From assembly GCA_002422085.1 (NCBI GenBank), contig DISZ01000001.1, positions 282,848 through 346,847 on the forward strand: a DNA stretch of 64,000 bases, read 5' to 3'. Numbering within the stretch: position 1 is the stretch's first letter; every line of letters begins with the position of its first letter. The translations under genes and the position numbers were made by a program. Shown here piece after piece: positions 43,338-52,015 of the stretch. This DNA is from Rhodobacteraceae bacterium UBA6197 (GTDB taxonomy: Bacteria > Pseudomonadota > Alphaproteobacteria > Rhodobacterales > Rhodobacteraceae). Below the pieces are notes generated by a model. It made no database searches. It saw nothing but the letters and a program-made list of their open reading frames with translations, and had not been told where the DNA came from.

Positions 43338-45851
43338 TCAGGTCGCCTGAGGGTCATCGGGCAGGAACACAGCCGGGTCGATTCCACGCCGCTTGGCGCT
43401 GGCACGCACGGCTTGCTGCAGCGCAGGGCTGCGTTGCAGCAACCGGCGGAACCGCGCAGCATCAAGCACGAGAAGCGTTGAAGGGGCAATTGCGCGCACC
43501 TGCGTGCGGCGCACCTTATGCGTCAGGATCGCCATTTCGCCGAACATCTCGCCACGCCCGAGGCGCCAGATATGGCCTGCGCTCTCCAGTTCGACCGCCC
43601 CCGAGGCAATGAAGAACACGCTTTTTGCAACATCAGCCTTGTGCACGACAACTTCGCCGGAATTGACATAAAGCGTCTTCAGCGTGCGGCCCAGTCGCTT
43701 GAGCGCGGCATCTTCGATATCCACGAACAAGGGAAACCGCCGGACAAGCTCTGCCCGCTGAATTGCGATGTCAAGTGCCGGCCGGTCCTCGGTAGCGGCA
43801 CGGCGCGCGACGTGGCCTTGCATCAGCGCTGTATAGACTTCTGCCCCGATCAGCCCGTCCTCGCGCATGGCGCTGTATTCCCGCTCTTCCAGACGCAGTG
43901 CCGTCCGCCGGATGAAACGACGCTCGAGTTCTTCCGCGTAGCCAGGGTATTGCAGGCGCAGCCCTTCCAGAGCGGTCTCAACCGTTTCGACGCGGCGTGC
44001 CAGCAGTTCGTGCAACAGATCCGCCACCCGTCGCCCGTGGATACGACGAATACGCTTGTCGATGAATGTGCCAAGATCACGCAAGATGAACCGTTGCGCG
44101 AGCAAAAGCTCGAACCGGTCGGCGGTCATGCCTGCCAGCGGCCTTGAAAACCGCAACCGTCGTTGCAGCGCCACACCCGCCTGAAATCCCCGCCCATAGG
44201 CGACGCTGCGCCGCGCCGCGCGCTGGTAGCCGTTGCGCCCGCCCAAGCGCGCACCTTCAATCAGCCGGTCCGCATCCGACAGGGCTTGCTCCGCCATCCG
44301 GGCCGAGATCGTCCGCTCGCGCACCCGAACGAGGATGGTGTCGCGTTCATGGCCTGCCAGCGCAATCAATCCCAGCGTGATCCGGTCCCGATCAAGAATT
44401 TCGGCACCGTCCTCGGCGGCGCCCACCGCCTGATCCAGTCGCTCGCCGAAATGCAGCGCCTCAGAGCGGATAATGTCACGGGCCAGATCATATTTCTCGG
44501 TGGTCCGGGCCACGTCCTCGCGCACGGTCTGAAGCGCGACGGCAACGACCTGCCGTGACAGGGCCTCGTCTATGGGTGACAACTTGTCGAGTCCAAGCCA
44601 ACCGATAACGGACCTCAGCGTGGTGCCCTGCACGACAAGGGTAAAAAGCGTGAAGCCCGTGGCCAAGATACCGACCACGCGCTTGACCTCGATCGGCACG
44701 CGAAAGCTTTCAGTCACCGCCAGCGCCAGCGCCAGGGTCACCGCGCCCCTCAGCCCGCCCCACAGGATTGCAACCCGGTAGGGCCGCTCGACCGGGGGGG
44801 ACGCCCGCAACAGGGTCAGCAGGGGCAAAAGGCCAAACAGGATCACGGCACGCGCCGCGATCGCGGCAAGGATCACCACGCCAATCAGGGCAAAGTCCGA
44901 CACGCGGGTTTCTTCCAGCAGACGCGGAATCAGCAGGGCGGCGAGGATAAAGATCAGCGCACCCGCCCAATGGGCAAGCAGGTCCCACACGTCGCGCAGA
45001 TTGACCCACGCTTGCGGCGGCAGGCGGCCCGGCCCGCTCAGGTTCATCGTAAGCCCGGCGGTGACAACCGCGATAACGCCAGAGGCGCCGATGCTCTGTT
45101 CCGCACCGATATACGCCAGATACGGCAGCGCGATGGAAACCGAGATCTGGGCGCGTTCATGGCGCGCGAAAAAAGCCATCACCCAGACGGCAAGCCGCGC
45201 CGCCAGCCATCCCGTCAGCGCGCCCCCCGCTATCAATAGCGGGAACCGCGCCAGCGCCTCGGCCAGCGTCGGGTTGGGCATACCCAACATCACGAACCCC
45301 ATGAAAAGGCCAAAAAGCGCGATGGCGGCGGCATCGTTCAGCAAACTCTCTCCCTCGATGATCCGGGCGAGCCTGCGCGGCGCCGAAATCGAGCGAAAGA
45401 TCGAAACCACTGCCGAAGGGTCAGTCGTCGATACGATGGCACCAAGCAGCAGACAGGCCGCAAGCGGCAGCGAACTTGCCCATGCCAGCGCATACCCCAC
45501 GCTCAGCGTGGCGACGATCACCGCCACCACGGCAAGCACGAGTATCGGCACCCAGTCGTCCAGCATCCGGCGCAGGCTCATCCCCAGTGTCGCCTGGAAA
45601 AGAAGCGTCGGCAAGAAAACATAGAGGAACACATCGGACCGGATCGGCAGGCCAAGGATCGCCTCTGCTACCGGGTTGAGCGCATCTGTAAGCTCGGTGC
45701 GCAAGAAGAATATCGCGCCCGCACCGATCAGCATGCCCAGAATGGCAAGGATCACGCTGTAAGGCAGGCGCAGCCGTGCGGCCAATGGCTCGGCCGCGCC
45801 GATAACCAGGAAAAGCGAGGCGATTACTGCGGTGACCAAAATGATGCTCAT
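43338..45851 (-). CDS. CPA1 cation/proton antiporter with C-terminal cyclic-nucleotide-binding domain
   Basis: This 837-residue protein starts MSIILVTAVIASLFLVIGAA. Twelve or so membrane helices occupy about 1-420, with the CPA1 motif GESLLNDAAAIALF holding the ion-binding Asp. A long cytoplasmic helical region (about 430-700) follows, and a cNMP-binding (CAP-like) domain lies at about 710-820 (FIASGAVELESAGHIWRLGRGEMFGEMAIL). Na+/H+ or K+/H+ exchange with gating by a cyclic nucleotide is the likely role. Homologues of this layout include sperm-type and bacterial NhaP/SOS1-like exchangers. The longer in-frame start at 45905 has no ribosome site. Confidence 0.9.
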   Translation of the reverse strand: MSIILVTAVIASLFLVIGAAEPLAARLRLPYSVILAILGMLIGAGAIFFLRTELTDALNPVAEAILGLPIRSDVFLYVFLPTLLFQATLGMSLRRMLDDWVPILVLAVVAVIVATLSVGYALAWASSLPLAACLLLGAIVSTTDPSAVVSIFRSISAPRRLARIIEGESLLNDAAAIALFGLFMGFVMLGMPNPTLAEALARFPLLIAGGALTGWLAARLAVWVMAFFARHERAQISVSIALPYLAYIGAEQSIGASGVIAVVTAGLTMNLSGPGRLPPQAWVNLRDVWDLLAHWAGALIFILAALLIPRLLEETRVSDFALIGVVILAAIAARAVILFGLLPLLTLLRASPPVERPYRVAILWGGLRGAVTLALALAVTESFRVPIEVKRVVGILATGFTLFTLVVQGTTLRSVIGWLGLDKLSPIDEALSRQVVAVALQTVREDVARTTEKYDLARDIIRSEALHFGERLDQAVGAAEDGAEILDRDRITLGLIALAGHERDTILVRVRERTISARMAEQALSDADRLIEGARLGGRNGYQRAARRSVAYGRGFQAGVALQRRLRFSRPLAGMTADRFELLLAQRFILRDLGTFIDKRIRRIHGRRVADLLHELLARRVETVETALEGLRLQYPGYAEELERRFIRRTALRLEEREYSAMREDGLIGAEVYTALMQGHVARRAATEDRPALDIAIQRAELVRRFPLFVDIEDAALKRLGRTLKTLYVNSGEVVVHKADVAKSVFFIASGAVELESAGHIWRLGRGEMFGEMAILTHKVRRTQVRAIAPSTLLVLDAARFRRLLQRSPALQQAVRASAKRRGIDPAVFLPDDPQAT

Positions 45852-46626
45852 CAAACTGAAGTAGCAGAAATCACAGGGCGAGGAAATTGGACTGAGATGC
45901 GGCATCCGTCGGCGCAGCCGCCATTGATGAAAGGGTCCGGCAAAACCCGACGGCTTTGCGGCTCTGCCAGCGTGCGTCCGGGGTCGACTTCATGCCGCAG
46001 GCGTCGGGCGCATTGCGCCAGGGTCTGCGTCGTCGGGGTCGTTTTGCAGCCCGGCTTGCGGCGATCAGCGCGGCGAGGTTGCGCAGACAAAGCGCCGCCA
46101 CGACCAACTCTCAACGGCCCGGATCGGATCGCCCGCGCCCCACCCTGAGGCAATGGCAGTGGCAATCGCGACCGTCACCGTCGCCCTCACCGTCACTGTC
46201 GCCGCCTCTCCCCAAAAGCCTGAACTCCAACGAACTGCCAGCCGATCCAAGGGCTCTTTGGCACGTGGCGCGTCTTTCACCAGCCGGACGGACCCGGGCA
46301 TCGGGGCGGTCTTGGCAGGGCCTGTCGCAGCACGGTCCAAAGGCAACGACCGTCGCCGTCTTCGTTTCACCAAATCCCGATACTGCCGCCAGCGACGTCG
46401 CCGCGCCGATCGTGCGCCCGACATCGCCCTGCGTTGCGCCAAGCAGCATCTCGACCCGAATAGCCACAAGGGCCGGGTTTGTTGGCAAGCCTGACATTAT
46501 CGACAGCTTTGGCCTATCGGGCCATATTTCGCGCGAACCCCGGCAAAAGACGGATCAACATGACTCCAGAAAAATCCTTTTGGATCCGTGCGTTGCGCGC
46601 CAGTTCGATTGCCCCCGACGCTTCGT
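45852..46626. other. Gene-free stretch
   Basis: No convincing gene on either strand: candidate frames are Arg/Pro-rich or low in complexity and lack ribosome sites. A short run of GTCACCGTC-like repeats lies at about 46165-46203. The stretch may contain decayed coding DNA, but I cannot assign a family. Confidence 0.5.
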
Positions 46627-47601
46627 TCATGGGGCAATCGCCTCGGTCCTGTCAGAGAACAGGCGACCGACTTCCACGCTTTGGACTCCACCCGCCTCAT
46701 CGCGCAAAAGAAAAAGGGCGTCGAATCCGCGTTGTCGCGCAAGCGCCGCGCCGCGGTCCGGGCCAAGCACCATGAGCGCGGTCGCCCAGGCGTCGGCCTC
46801 GGCACATGTCCGGGCGACGACGGTGACAGAGGCGGGCGATGTCGTCAGCGGGGCGCCCCGGCGCGGGTCCATCGTATGCGACAGGCAGCGGCCCTGAACC
46901 TCGACCCAATGGCGGTAGTCGCCAGAGGTGGCAACGGCGGCGTTCTCGAGGGTCAGAATGGAATGGGGGGTGCGGCGCGCCCGGTCAGGCGCCTCCACGG
47001 CGAGTGTCCACGGGCTATGATCCGGCTTCGAACCCAGCGCGCGCATTTCGCCGTCGATGCCGACAAGCCCGGAAACAACGCCAAAGCCGCACAGCGTCTC
47101 GGCCAGCCGATCCACCCCGTAGCCCTTGGCGATCCCGCTCAGGTCCAAGGCGATGGGCGCGGTCTTGCGGACCCGGCCCTTGCCTGCGTCCAACACGAGC
47201 CGCGCCTCGCCGCGCGCACGGGGCGCGGTCATCGCGGTTCGGATACGCTCGGGGGAGGCGGCATCAGGGCCAAAGCCCCACGCCGTCACCGCATCCCCCA
47301 TGCCGATGTCAAAAGCGCCCTCCGAGGATCGCCCGATCTCAAGCCCGAGGCGCAGAACCTCGAAAAGCTGCGCTGGCACCGCCTGCCATTCATCGACCGG
47401 CGCGGCGTTCAGGCGCATCAGGTCGCTGTCGCGGCTCCATGTCGACATCTGCGCGTCCACCTCCGCGACAGACGCCTGAAGGGCGGCCCGGATCGGGGCC
47501 GGGTCAAGGCTCTGCGCGGCGTAGAACTGTGCCGACCAGCGGGTGTCCATCGTGGCGCCGTTCAAGACATGGCGGGTCAGATCAGTAGACATCTTCGACA
47601 T
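46627..47601 (-). CDS. apbE: FAD:protein FMN transferase (ApbE)
   Basis: This protein of about 324 residues attaches FMN from FAD through a phosphoester bond to Thr or Ser of target proteins. Family blocks seen: N-terminal ATMDTRWSAQFYA, DSDLMRLN, AFDIGMGDAVTAWGFGP, ALDLSGIAKGYGVDRLAE, SHTMDPRRGAP (metal/flavin region) and DAWATALMVLGPDRG. There is no visible signal peptide or lipobox, unusual because most ApbE proteins work outside the cytoplasm. The start (ATG 47601 or 47592) overlaps the reductase gene by 11-20 bases, so the two are coupled. Confidence 0.95.
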   Translation of the reverse strand: MSKMSTDLTRHVLNGATMDTRWSAQFYAAQSLDPAPIRAALQASVAEVDAQMSTWSRDSDLMRLNAAPVDEWQAVPAQLFEVLRLGLEIGRSSEGAFDIGMGDAVTAWGFGPDAASPERIRTAMTAPRARGEARLVLDAGKGRVRKTAPIALDLSGIAKGYGVDRLAETLCGFGVVSGLVGIDGEMRALGSKPDHSPWTLAVEAPDRARRTPHSILTLENAAVATSGDYRHWVEVQGRCLSHTMDPRRGAPLTTSPASVTVVARTCAEADAWATALMVLGPDRGAALARQRGFDALFLLRDEAGGVQSVEVGRLFSDRTEAIAP

Positions 47602-49789
47602 ACCGTCCCTCGGCTTTCAACGCGAGCGGCGTCAAACCGACAGGCGCCAGAATGTCCGCCAGCGCATCCGCCACACCATTGGCCATGTCCCGCCCGCCAC
47701 AGACCATGACACGTGCCCCGTCGCGGATCAGCCGGGTGACCTCGGCGCGCTCGGCGCGCAGCGCATCCTGAACATAGCGCGGACGCGCATTGCGTGAGAC
47801 CGCCTTGACAAGCTGCGCAAGCCGCCCCGTGTCCTGCCAATCCTGCATCTCGGCATCATACAGAAAATCGCTGTCCGGGTGACGCATCCCGAAAAACAGA
47901 TAGACCGGGCGCCGCCGCGCATTGCTTCGGATGAACCCCGCAAGCGGGCCAATGCCGGTGCCGGCGCCAATCAGGATCAGCGGCGCAGTGCCCTTGTCCG
48001 CGTGGAACGCCGTGTTGCAACGCAAGAACCCCGTAACCATGTCGCCCGGCGCAAGCTCCATCAGCTGACCGGAACAAAGCCCGCCGGGGTGTTTCTTGAC
48101 CACGATTTCAAGGAAACCATCCTGCGTGCCAGAGGCCAGCGAATAAAGCCGGGGGACGGCCGATCCTTCGGGCAGGATGCCAACAAGATCGCCCACCTGG
48201 AACCGACCAAACCCGCGCGCCGTCACGCGATGCCAGAACGAGGTCTTTGGTAGCGCAAAGCGCAGAATTGCGGTCGGGGCCTGCACCTCGGCGCCGTAAT
48301 CGCGGCGCGAGATCAGCGTCAGGCTTTGCGACGCCGGTTGGACCGGGTGGTGGACCAGCTCCAACTCAAGCCCCATCGCGGCGCCAAGCATGCGGCCCCA
48401 GCGGGTGAATTCCTGTGGCGATTGGCGGTCCAGCGTGTGAATGGGAAGAAGCTCTTGCCATCCCTTTGACGCCGCGGTGGCCGCCACGGCCTGAGCATAG
48501 GCACAATAGGCCGCAAAGCTGCGATCCCCAAAACCGAGAACGGCAAGCGAGACATGCGGCAGGGCGTCAAGCTTCTCAAGCCGGCCCAGAAACCCCTTGG
48601 CCGAGCTGGGCGCGTCGCCATCGCCATAGGTGGCGGCGAGGATGATGATGCGTTTCGCGCCGCCATAGCGGGTCGGATCGAAGGCGGACATGGCGGCCGT
48701 ATGGACGCTTTGCCCGGCCTCCGTCAGCGCCTTGTGCAGGGTTGCGGCAAAGCCCCAGGTGCTGCCGCCTTCGCTTCCGACCAGAAGGATCGTCTCTGCC
48801 CGGCTGGCAGGGGTATTGGCCCGGATGCGCGGCCTGCCGCGGCGACCTGCCAGCCAGACAAGGGTGCCCGTCACCCCCATGGCCGGCACGCCCAGCGCCA
48901 TCAGCCCCAGCACCAGCCCCAAGACGGCAGCGCCCTGTCCGGTGTGCAACATATAGATGGTTTCGGTAAGGCGCGCCAAGGCGGTCTGGTCCGCCCAGCC
49001 AAGCAAGGCGCCGGTGCCCTGGTCGATGTAGCCGGTGCCCTGATCCGTCGTCAGGGTGAACACGTCGGTCGCGTCATCCGGGTTGGGAAAGCTCAGCTTG
49101 CGCAGCGTGGCGACCGGGGTCGTGGCCAGCGTCTCACTTTGTGCGAAAGCCACCCCCGTCGCGCCACTCGTCACGGCCGGAAAGGCCGGAGTCGCCTCTG
49201 CGTCGGGCAGAAGATCAAAGGTCGAGGCCGTCATCCACAGCGCCGTAAGCGATGACAGCACAAGACCCACCACGACGACACGGGCGATTTCGACATGGAT
49301 CCGACCCGCCAGAGGCCCGCGCAAAGGCGCAAACCAGCGCCGCCAACCGCCGGTGCGCCGCACCACCAGAAACGCGCCCGAGATCGCAAGCACCAGCATC
49401 GCCGCAGCCCCGACGGCCATCACGATCCGGCCGCCATCGTCCAGAAAAAGCGACCGGTGCAGATTGGTCAGCCAGCGCAGCAGCTGATTGGGGTCGGCCG
49501 AGGCGGCGCTTTGCCCGGTGGCCGGGTCAATGACCGCCGCGCCCGGCGTGCCGGCCTCAAACCAGTAGGCCGTGATCTGTCCCGACGGTGCGCGTTTGAT
49601 CTGTTCGACGCCGGGAAAGACACTTTGGATGCGCGTGGCAAGCTGCGCCACGCTAAGGCCGGTATCGGCCTGAGGTGCGGCGAGGTGTTCGGCCGCCGGA
49701 AAAACCGACAGCGCCGCCCCGCTGAGCGCCAGAATCGTGACGAGAACCAGAGCCAGAAGACCCGGCCAACGGTGAAGCGTGCGGATCAT
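47582..49789 (-). CDS. PepSY transmembrane / flavodoxin / FNR fusion reductase
   Basis: This 735-residue protein has four membrane helices (about 9-30, 121-144, 167-186, 283-314) of the PepSY_TM type with two periplasmic loops, a cytoplasmic flavodoxin domain (about 333-470, IIILAATYGDGDAPSSAKGF) and an FAD/NAD(P)H reductase (about 480-735: FAD motif RLYSLAS, NAD(P) motif GAGTGIGPLAGFI, CGGRDMANGV, C-terminal aromatic Tyr). Candidate heme-ligand His6, His111, His165 and His282 match the conserved PepSY_TM positions of FoxB/PiuB-type siderophore reductases. An SGAT sequence (208-211) lies in the second periplasmic loop. It likely passes NADPH electrons across the membrane. Confidence 0.9.
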   Translation of the reverse strand: MIRTLHRWPGLLALVLVTILALSGAALSVFPAAEHLAAPQADTGLSVAQLATRIQSVFPGVEQIKRAPSGQITAYWFEAGTPGAAVIDPATGQSAASADPNQLLRWLTNLHRSLFLDDGGRIVMAVGAAAMLVLAISGAFLVVRRTGGWRRWFAPLRGPLAGRIHVEIARVVVVGLVLSSLTALWMTASTFDLLPDAEATPAFPAVTSGATGVAFAQSETLATTPVATLRKLSFPNPDDATDVFTLTTDQGTGYIDQGTGALLGWADQTALARLTETIYMLHTGQGAAVLGLVLGLMALGVPAMGVTGTLVWLAGRRGRPRIRANTPASRAETILLVGSEGGSTWGFAATLHKALTEAGQSVHTAAMSAFDPTRYGGAKRIIILAATYGDGDAPSSAKGFLGRLEKLDALPHVSLAVLGFGDRSFAAYCAYAQAVAATAASKGWQELLPIHTLDRQSPQEFTRWGRMLGAAMGLELELVHHPVQPASQSLTLISRRDYGAEVQAPTAILRFALPKTSFWHRVTARGFGRFQVGDLVGILPEGSAVPRLYSLASGTQDGFLEIVVKKHPGGLCSGQLMELAPGDMVTGFLRCNTAFHADKGTAPLILIGAGTGIGPLAGFIRSNARRRPVYLFFGMRHPDSDFLYDAEMQDWQDTGRLAQLVKAVSRNARPRYVQDALRAERAEVTRLIRDGARVMVCGGRDMANGVADALADILAPVGLTPLALKAEGRYVEDVY

Positions 49790-49804
49790 GGCCCTGCCTC
49801 CGGC

Positions 49805-50275
49805 TTACATGTCGTAGGTGAAATTCGAGATATATCGACGCCCGCTCACCGCAGCGCCTGCGCCCGCGGTCGTCAGCGGCACGGCAATCTCGTTCGGGCT
49901 TTCGCGCATGTTTTCGACGGCGGCGTCGATATGAAGCGTATAGCCCGCATCAAACAGCGCATCTGCCAGATCCAGCGAAATCTTGAGCGACCGCCCCGCG
50001 CCTACGCTTGCGCCGGTGATGCCGTTGATCTGGGCCGTATCGCCACCGGTAAACCGATACCAGTCGGTCAGGTGCTTGTAATATTTCGACTTGCCGCCCG
50101 CCATCCACAGGCTGCCGACATAGGCCCCCTGCGGGTCGGTGACATAAAGCGCAAGATAGGCCCCGTCGCCACCGTAATTGTTGAGCTGTGCGGTAAGTGT
50201 CACCGGGCGCGCCATCGCAAGACCGGGAAGTGTCAGCGCCGTGGTCAGCGCCAGGGTAGCAAGAACGGATTTCAT
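49805..50275 (-). CDS. Exported DUF2271 protein with candidate flavinylation site
   Basis: This 156-residue protein starts MKSVLATLALTTALTLPGLA at ATG 50275, behind GAGGAT, and has a Sec signal peptide of about 21 residues. The mature part is a DUF2271 beta-rich domain. Residues 84-90 are NGITGAS, fitting the ApbE target pattern [D/N]xx[S/T]GA[T/S], with Ser90 as the FMN acceptor. It lies 15 bp before the fused reductase gene on the same strand, and apbE follows, so a flavoprotein electron carrier is likely. Acceptor residue and cofactor are inferred. Confidence 0.85.
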   Translation of the reverse strand: MKSVLATLALTTALTLPGLAMARPVTLTAQLNNYGGDGAYLALYVTDPQGAYVGSLWMAGGKSKYYKHLTDWYRFTGGDTAQINGITGASVGAGRSLKISLDLADALFDAGYTLHIDAAVENMRESPNEIAVPLTTAGAGAAVSGRRYISNFTYDM

Positions 50276-50342
50276 CCGGGTATCCTCTTCTTTCAATTCT
50301 TCAACGTTTGGCGGCGGCATTTCCGCTGCAACGCGGCATCCG

Positions 50343-50720
50343 TCAATTCACCTGAACCGTCGGCGGCGTTCCTGTGCCGAAAAGCCCGTTCTTTGGCGGC
50401 GCAACGGTGCCCGCAGGCGTGGGGTTGCGCGCCGATCCGCGGCAGTTGTCGTCGTCATCACCGTGACGTTTGTCGTCGTCGCACCCGTCATCGTCATCGT
50501 CATCGTCATCTTCCCGATCAAAGAGACGGCGAAACCAACCGTGGTCCTTGTCATCGCTGGCAAGAACGATAGCCGGGGCGCCCCCTGCGTCCTTGAAAGG
50601 CGCCGCGATCACGACGGATGCGCCGCTATCGAGCGATTTCGGCGTGGCGCTTCGGGCGGGCAAACCGACAGAGGCGGTGAATGCCGTTGAGGCGGCAAGC
50701 AGGATAAGGGTCTTTTTCAT
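50343..50720 (-). CDS. Exported Asp-rich protein
   Basis: This 125-residue protein has a Sec signal peptide (about 1-25) and an acidic segment at about 69-93 containing a run of eight Asp, coded largely by GATGAC repeats, with Cys79 and Cys93 and interspersed His. No family recognised; the acidic cluster could bind cations such as Ca2+ or Fe3+. The repeat in DNA could change length in whole codons. It heads the operon with DUF2271, the reductase and apbE (67-bp gap), behind a TCAG-N7-TCAG site. ATG 50720 follows GGAGAG. Confidence 0.8.
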   Translation of the reverse strand: MKKTLILLAASTAFTASVGLPARSATPKSLDSGASVVIAAPFKDAGGAPAIVLASDDKDHGWFRRLFDREDDDDDDDDGCDDDKRHGDDDDNCRGSARNPTPAGTVAPPKNGLFGTGTPPTVQVN

Positions 50721-50765
50721 GGGTGGCTCTCCATTGCTCAGTTTGGATGACGTTGAGGGTTTGAC

Positions 50766-50780
50766 CTGAGCGTTTCCTGA
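50766..50780 (-). promoter_or_regulatory. TCAG-N7-TCAG site upstream of the Asp-rich protein operon
   Basis: The plus strand shows CTGA at 50766 and at 50777, 11 bp apart (TCAG-N7-TCAG on the coding strand), ending 46 bp before the ATG at 50720. Same spacing as two other sites in this locus. Confidence 0.6.
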
Positions 50781-50887
50781 AGGCGCAAGGCTTTCCGCTT
50801 CAGCTTGCCGTCAGGCCCCCAAGGATGGCCCGCCGGGCAGGCAGGGCCGAGGCAACACAGGGCACGGGAACCCGCTCGATCATCGCG

Positions 50888-51211
50888 TTACTTTTCCCGA
50901 ACGTCGCGCGGATCTTCGTGCGCACGATGCTTGTCCGAATCCATGTCCGTATAGTCGAAATCAATCACCCGAAGCGTCGCCGGGTGCACCGTCACTTCGA
51001 TGCTGCGCCCTTCGGCATCCGTGCCGTCAATCTCGTAACAGCCGTCATCGATCTTGATCCGTCGCACGGCCCAGTTGTTTTCCTGCGCCAGCCTTGCCAC
51101 CGCTTCGCGGGGTTGCCAATCGACCATCGGCACAAAACAATCGTCCTCGGCCAGCGCCATTCCGGGCGGAAGAACCGCGAGAAAGCCAAGAATTGTCAAT
51201 GTCTTCTTCAT
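50888..51211 (-). CDS. Exported PepSY-domain protein
   Basis: This 107-residue protein has a signal peptide (about 1-21), then a PepSY domain (REAVARLAQENNWAVRRIKIDDGCYEIDGTDAEGRSIEVTV, key residues: VARLA, GCYEIDG and the final hydrophobic strand). Two Cys may form a disulfide. Small free PepSY proteins are typically periplasmic binding or inhibitory modules, often controlled by a QseBC-like system, as here. Coding-strand TCAG-N7-TCAG lies 51 bp upstream. GGAG precedes ATG 51211. Confidence 0.85.
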   Translation of the reverse strand: MKKTLTILGFLAVLPPGMALAEDDCFVPMVDWQPREAVARLAQENNWAVRRIKIDDGCYEIDGTDAEGRSIEVTVHPATLRVIDFDYTDMDSDKHRAHEDPRDVREK

Positions 51212-51261
51212 GGGCCAAACTCCGTGTTGCGGCCGATTTCATGAAACACTGCACGGCAAAG

Positions 51262-51276
51262 CTGAACGCAGCCTGA
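51262..51276 (-). promoter_or_regulatory. TCAG-N7-TCAG site upstream of the small PepSY gene
   Basis: CTGA at 51262-51265 and 51273-51276 on the plus strand (TCAG-N7-TCAG toward the minus-strand gene), 51 bp from its ATG. Confidence 0.6.
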
Positions 51277-51292
51277 AGCACGTCATGTGTTT

Positions 51293-51310
51293 GCGTCAGT
51301 TTCGCGTCAG
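51293..51310 (+). promoter_or_regulatory. GCGTCAG direct repeat upstream of the response regulator
   Basis: GCGTCAG at 51293-51299 and 51304-51310, spaced 11 bp, gives TCAG-N7-TCAG on the plus strand, 46 bp before the regulator ATG. An 11-bp direct repeat is the usual geometry for OmpR-family DNA binding and suggests autoregulation. Confidence 0.62.
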
Positions 51311-51355
51311 CCCGATCGGTCACACAGGCTTGTTCTTGGAAAAACGGGGCCAGAC

Positions 51356-52015
51356 ATGCGCATTCTGCTGATCGAAGACGATACGGTCTTGGGCGCCGCC
51401 GTGCGCGACCAGATTGCGGCAGATGGACACTCGGTGGATTGGGTCACAAGGCTCGATGCCGCGCAAGACGCGTTGAACGGCGCGGCTTTTGATCTGATCT
51501 TGCTGGATCTGATGCTGCCCGACGGCCGTGGCATCGACTTTCTGAAACGCCTGCGCGCGCGTGGCGAGGTGACGCCGGCGATCATCCTGACGGCATTGGA
51601 TCAGGTCTCGGATCGGATCGAGGGGCTCAATGCGGGGGCCGACGACTATCTTGTCAAACCCTTCGATCTTGCGGAATTGTCGGCGCGGATCGGCTCGGTC
51701 GCACGTCGCTACACGGGCAATCCGAACCCGATCATCACCCATGATGCGCTTGACATTGATCTTGCCGCGCACAGCGTTCGTCGCGATGGCAAACAGGTCG
51801 CGTTGACCGCACGCGAATGGGCACTTTTCGAGGCGTTCCTGACGCGCCCCGGTCAACTGTTGTCCAAGCCGCAACTTGAAGAAAAACTCTATGCGTTCAC
51901 CTCGGAAATCGAGAGCAACACCATCGAGGTTCATGTCAGCCGCCTGCGCAAGAAACTTGGCGCCCATATCATCGAAACCGTGCGCGGCATGGGCTACCGA
52001 CTGGGCGCGCCATGA
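51356..52015 (+). CDS. OmpR-family response regulator (QseB/PmrA-like)
   Basis: This 219-residue protein starts MRILLIEDD at ATG 51356. Receiver at 1-115 with Asp51 (LLDLMLP) and Lys in LVKPFD; winged-helix DNA-binding domain at about 130-218 (LTAREWALFEAFL, NTIEVHVSRLRKKLG, TVRGMGYRL). It overlaps its kinase by 4 bases. Divergent from the PepSY gene set and likely its activator; the direct-repeat sites support this. The stimulus is unknown. Confidence 0.94.
   Translation: MRILLIEDDTVLGAAVRDQIAADGHSVDWVTRLDAAQDALNGAAFDLILLDLMLPDGRGIDFLKRLRARGEVTPAIILTALDQVSDRIEGLNAGADDYLVKPFDLAELSARIGSVARRYTGNPNPIITHDALDIDLAAHSVRRDGKQVALTAREWALFEAFLTRPGQLLSKPQLEEKLYAFTSEIESNTIEVHVSRLRKKLGAHIIETVRGMGYRLGAP

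Noticed and set aside
45956..46897. 313-codon plus-strand frame in the gap before apbE
   Set aside because: Low-complexity Ser/Pro/Arg sequence that runs into apbE on the opposite strand; no ribosome site.
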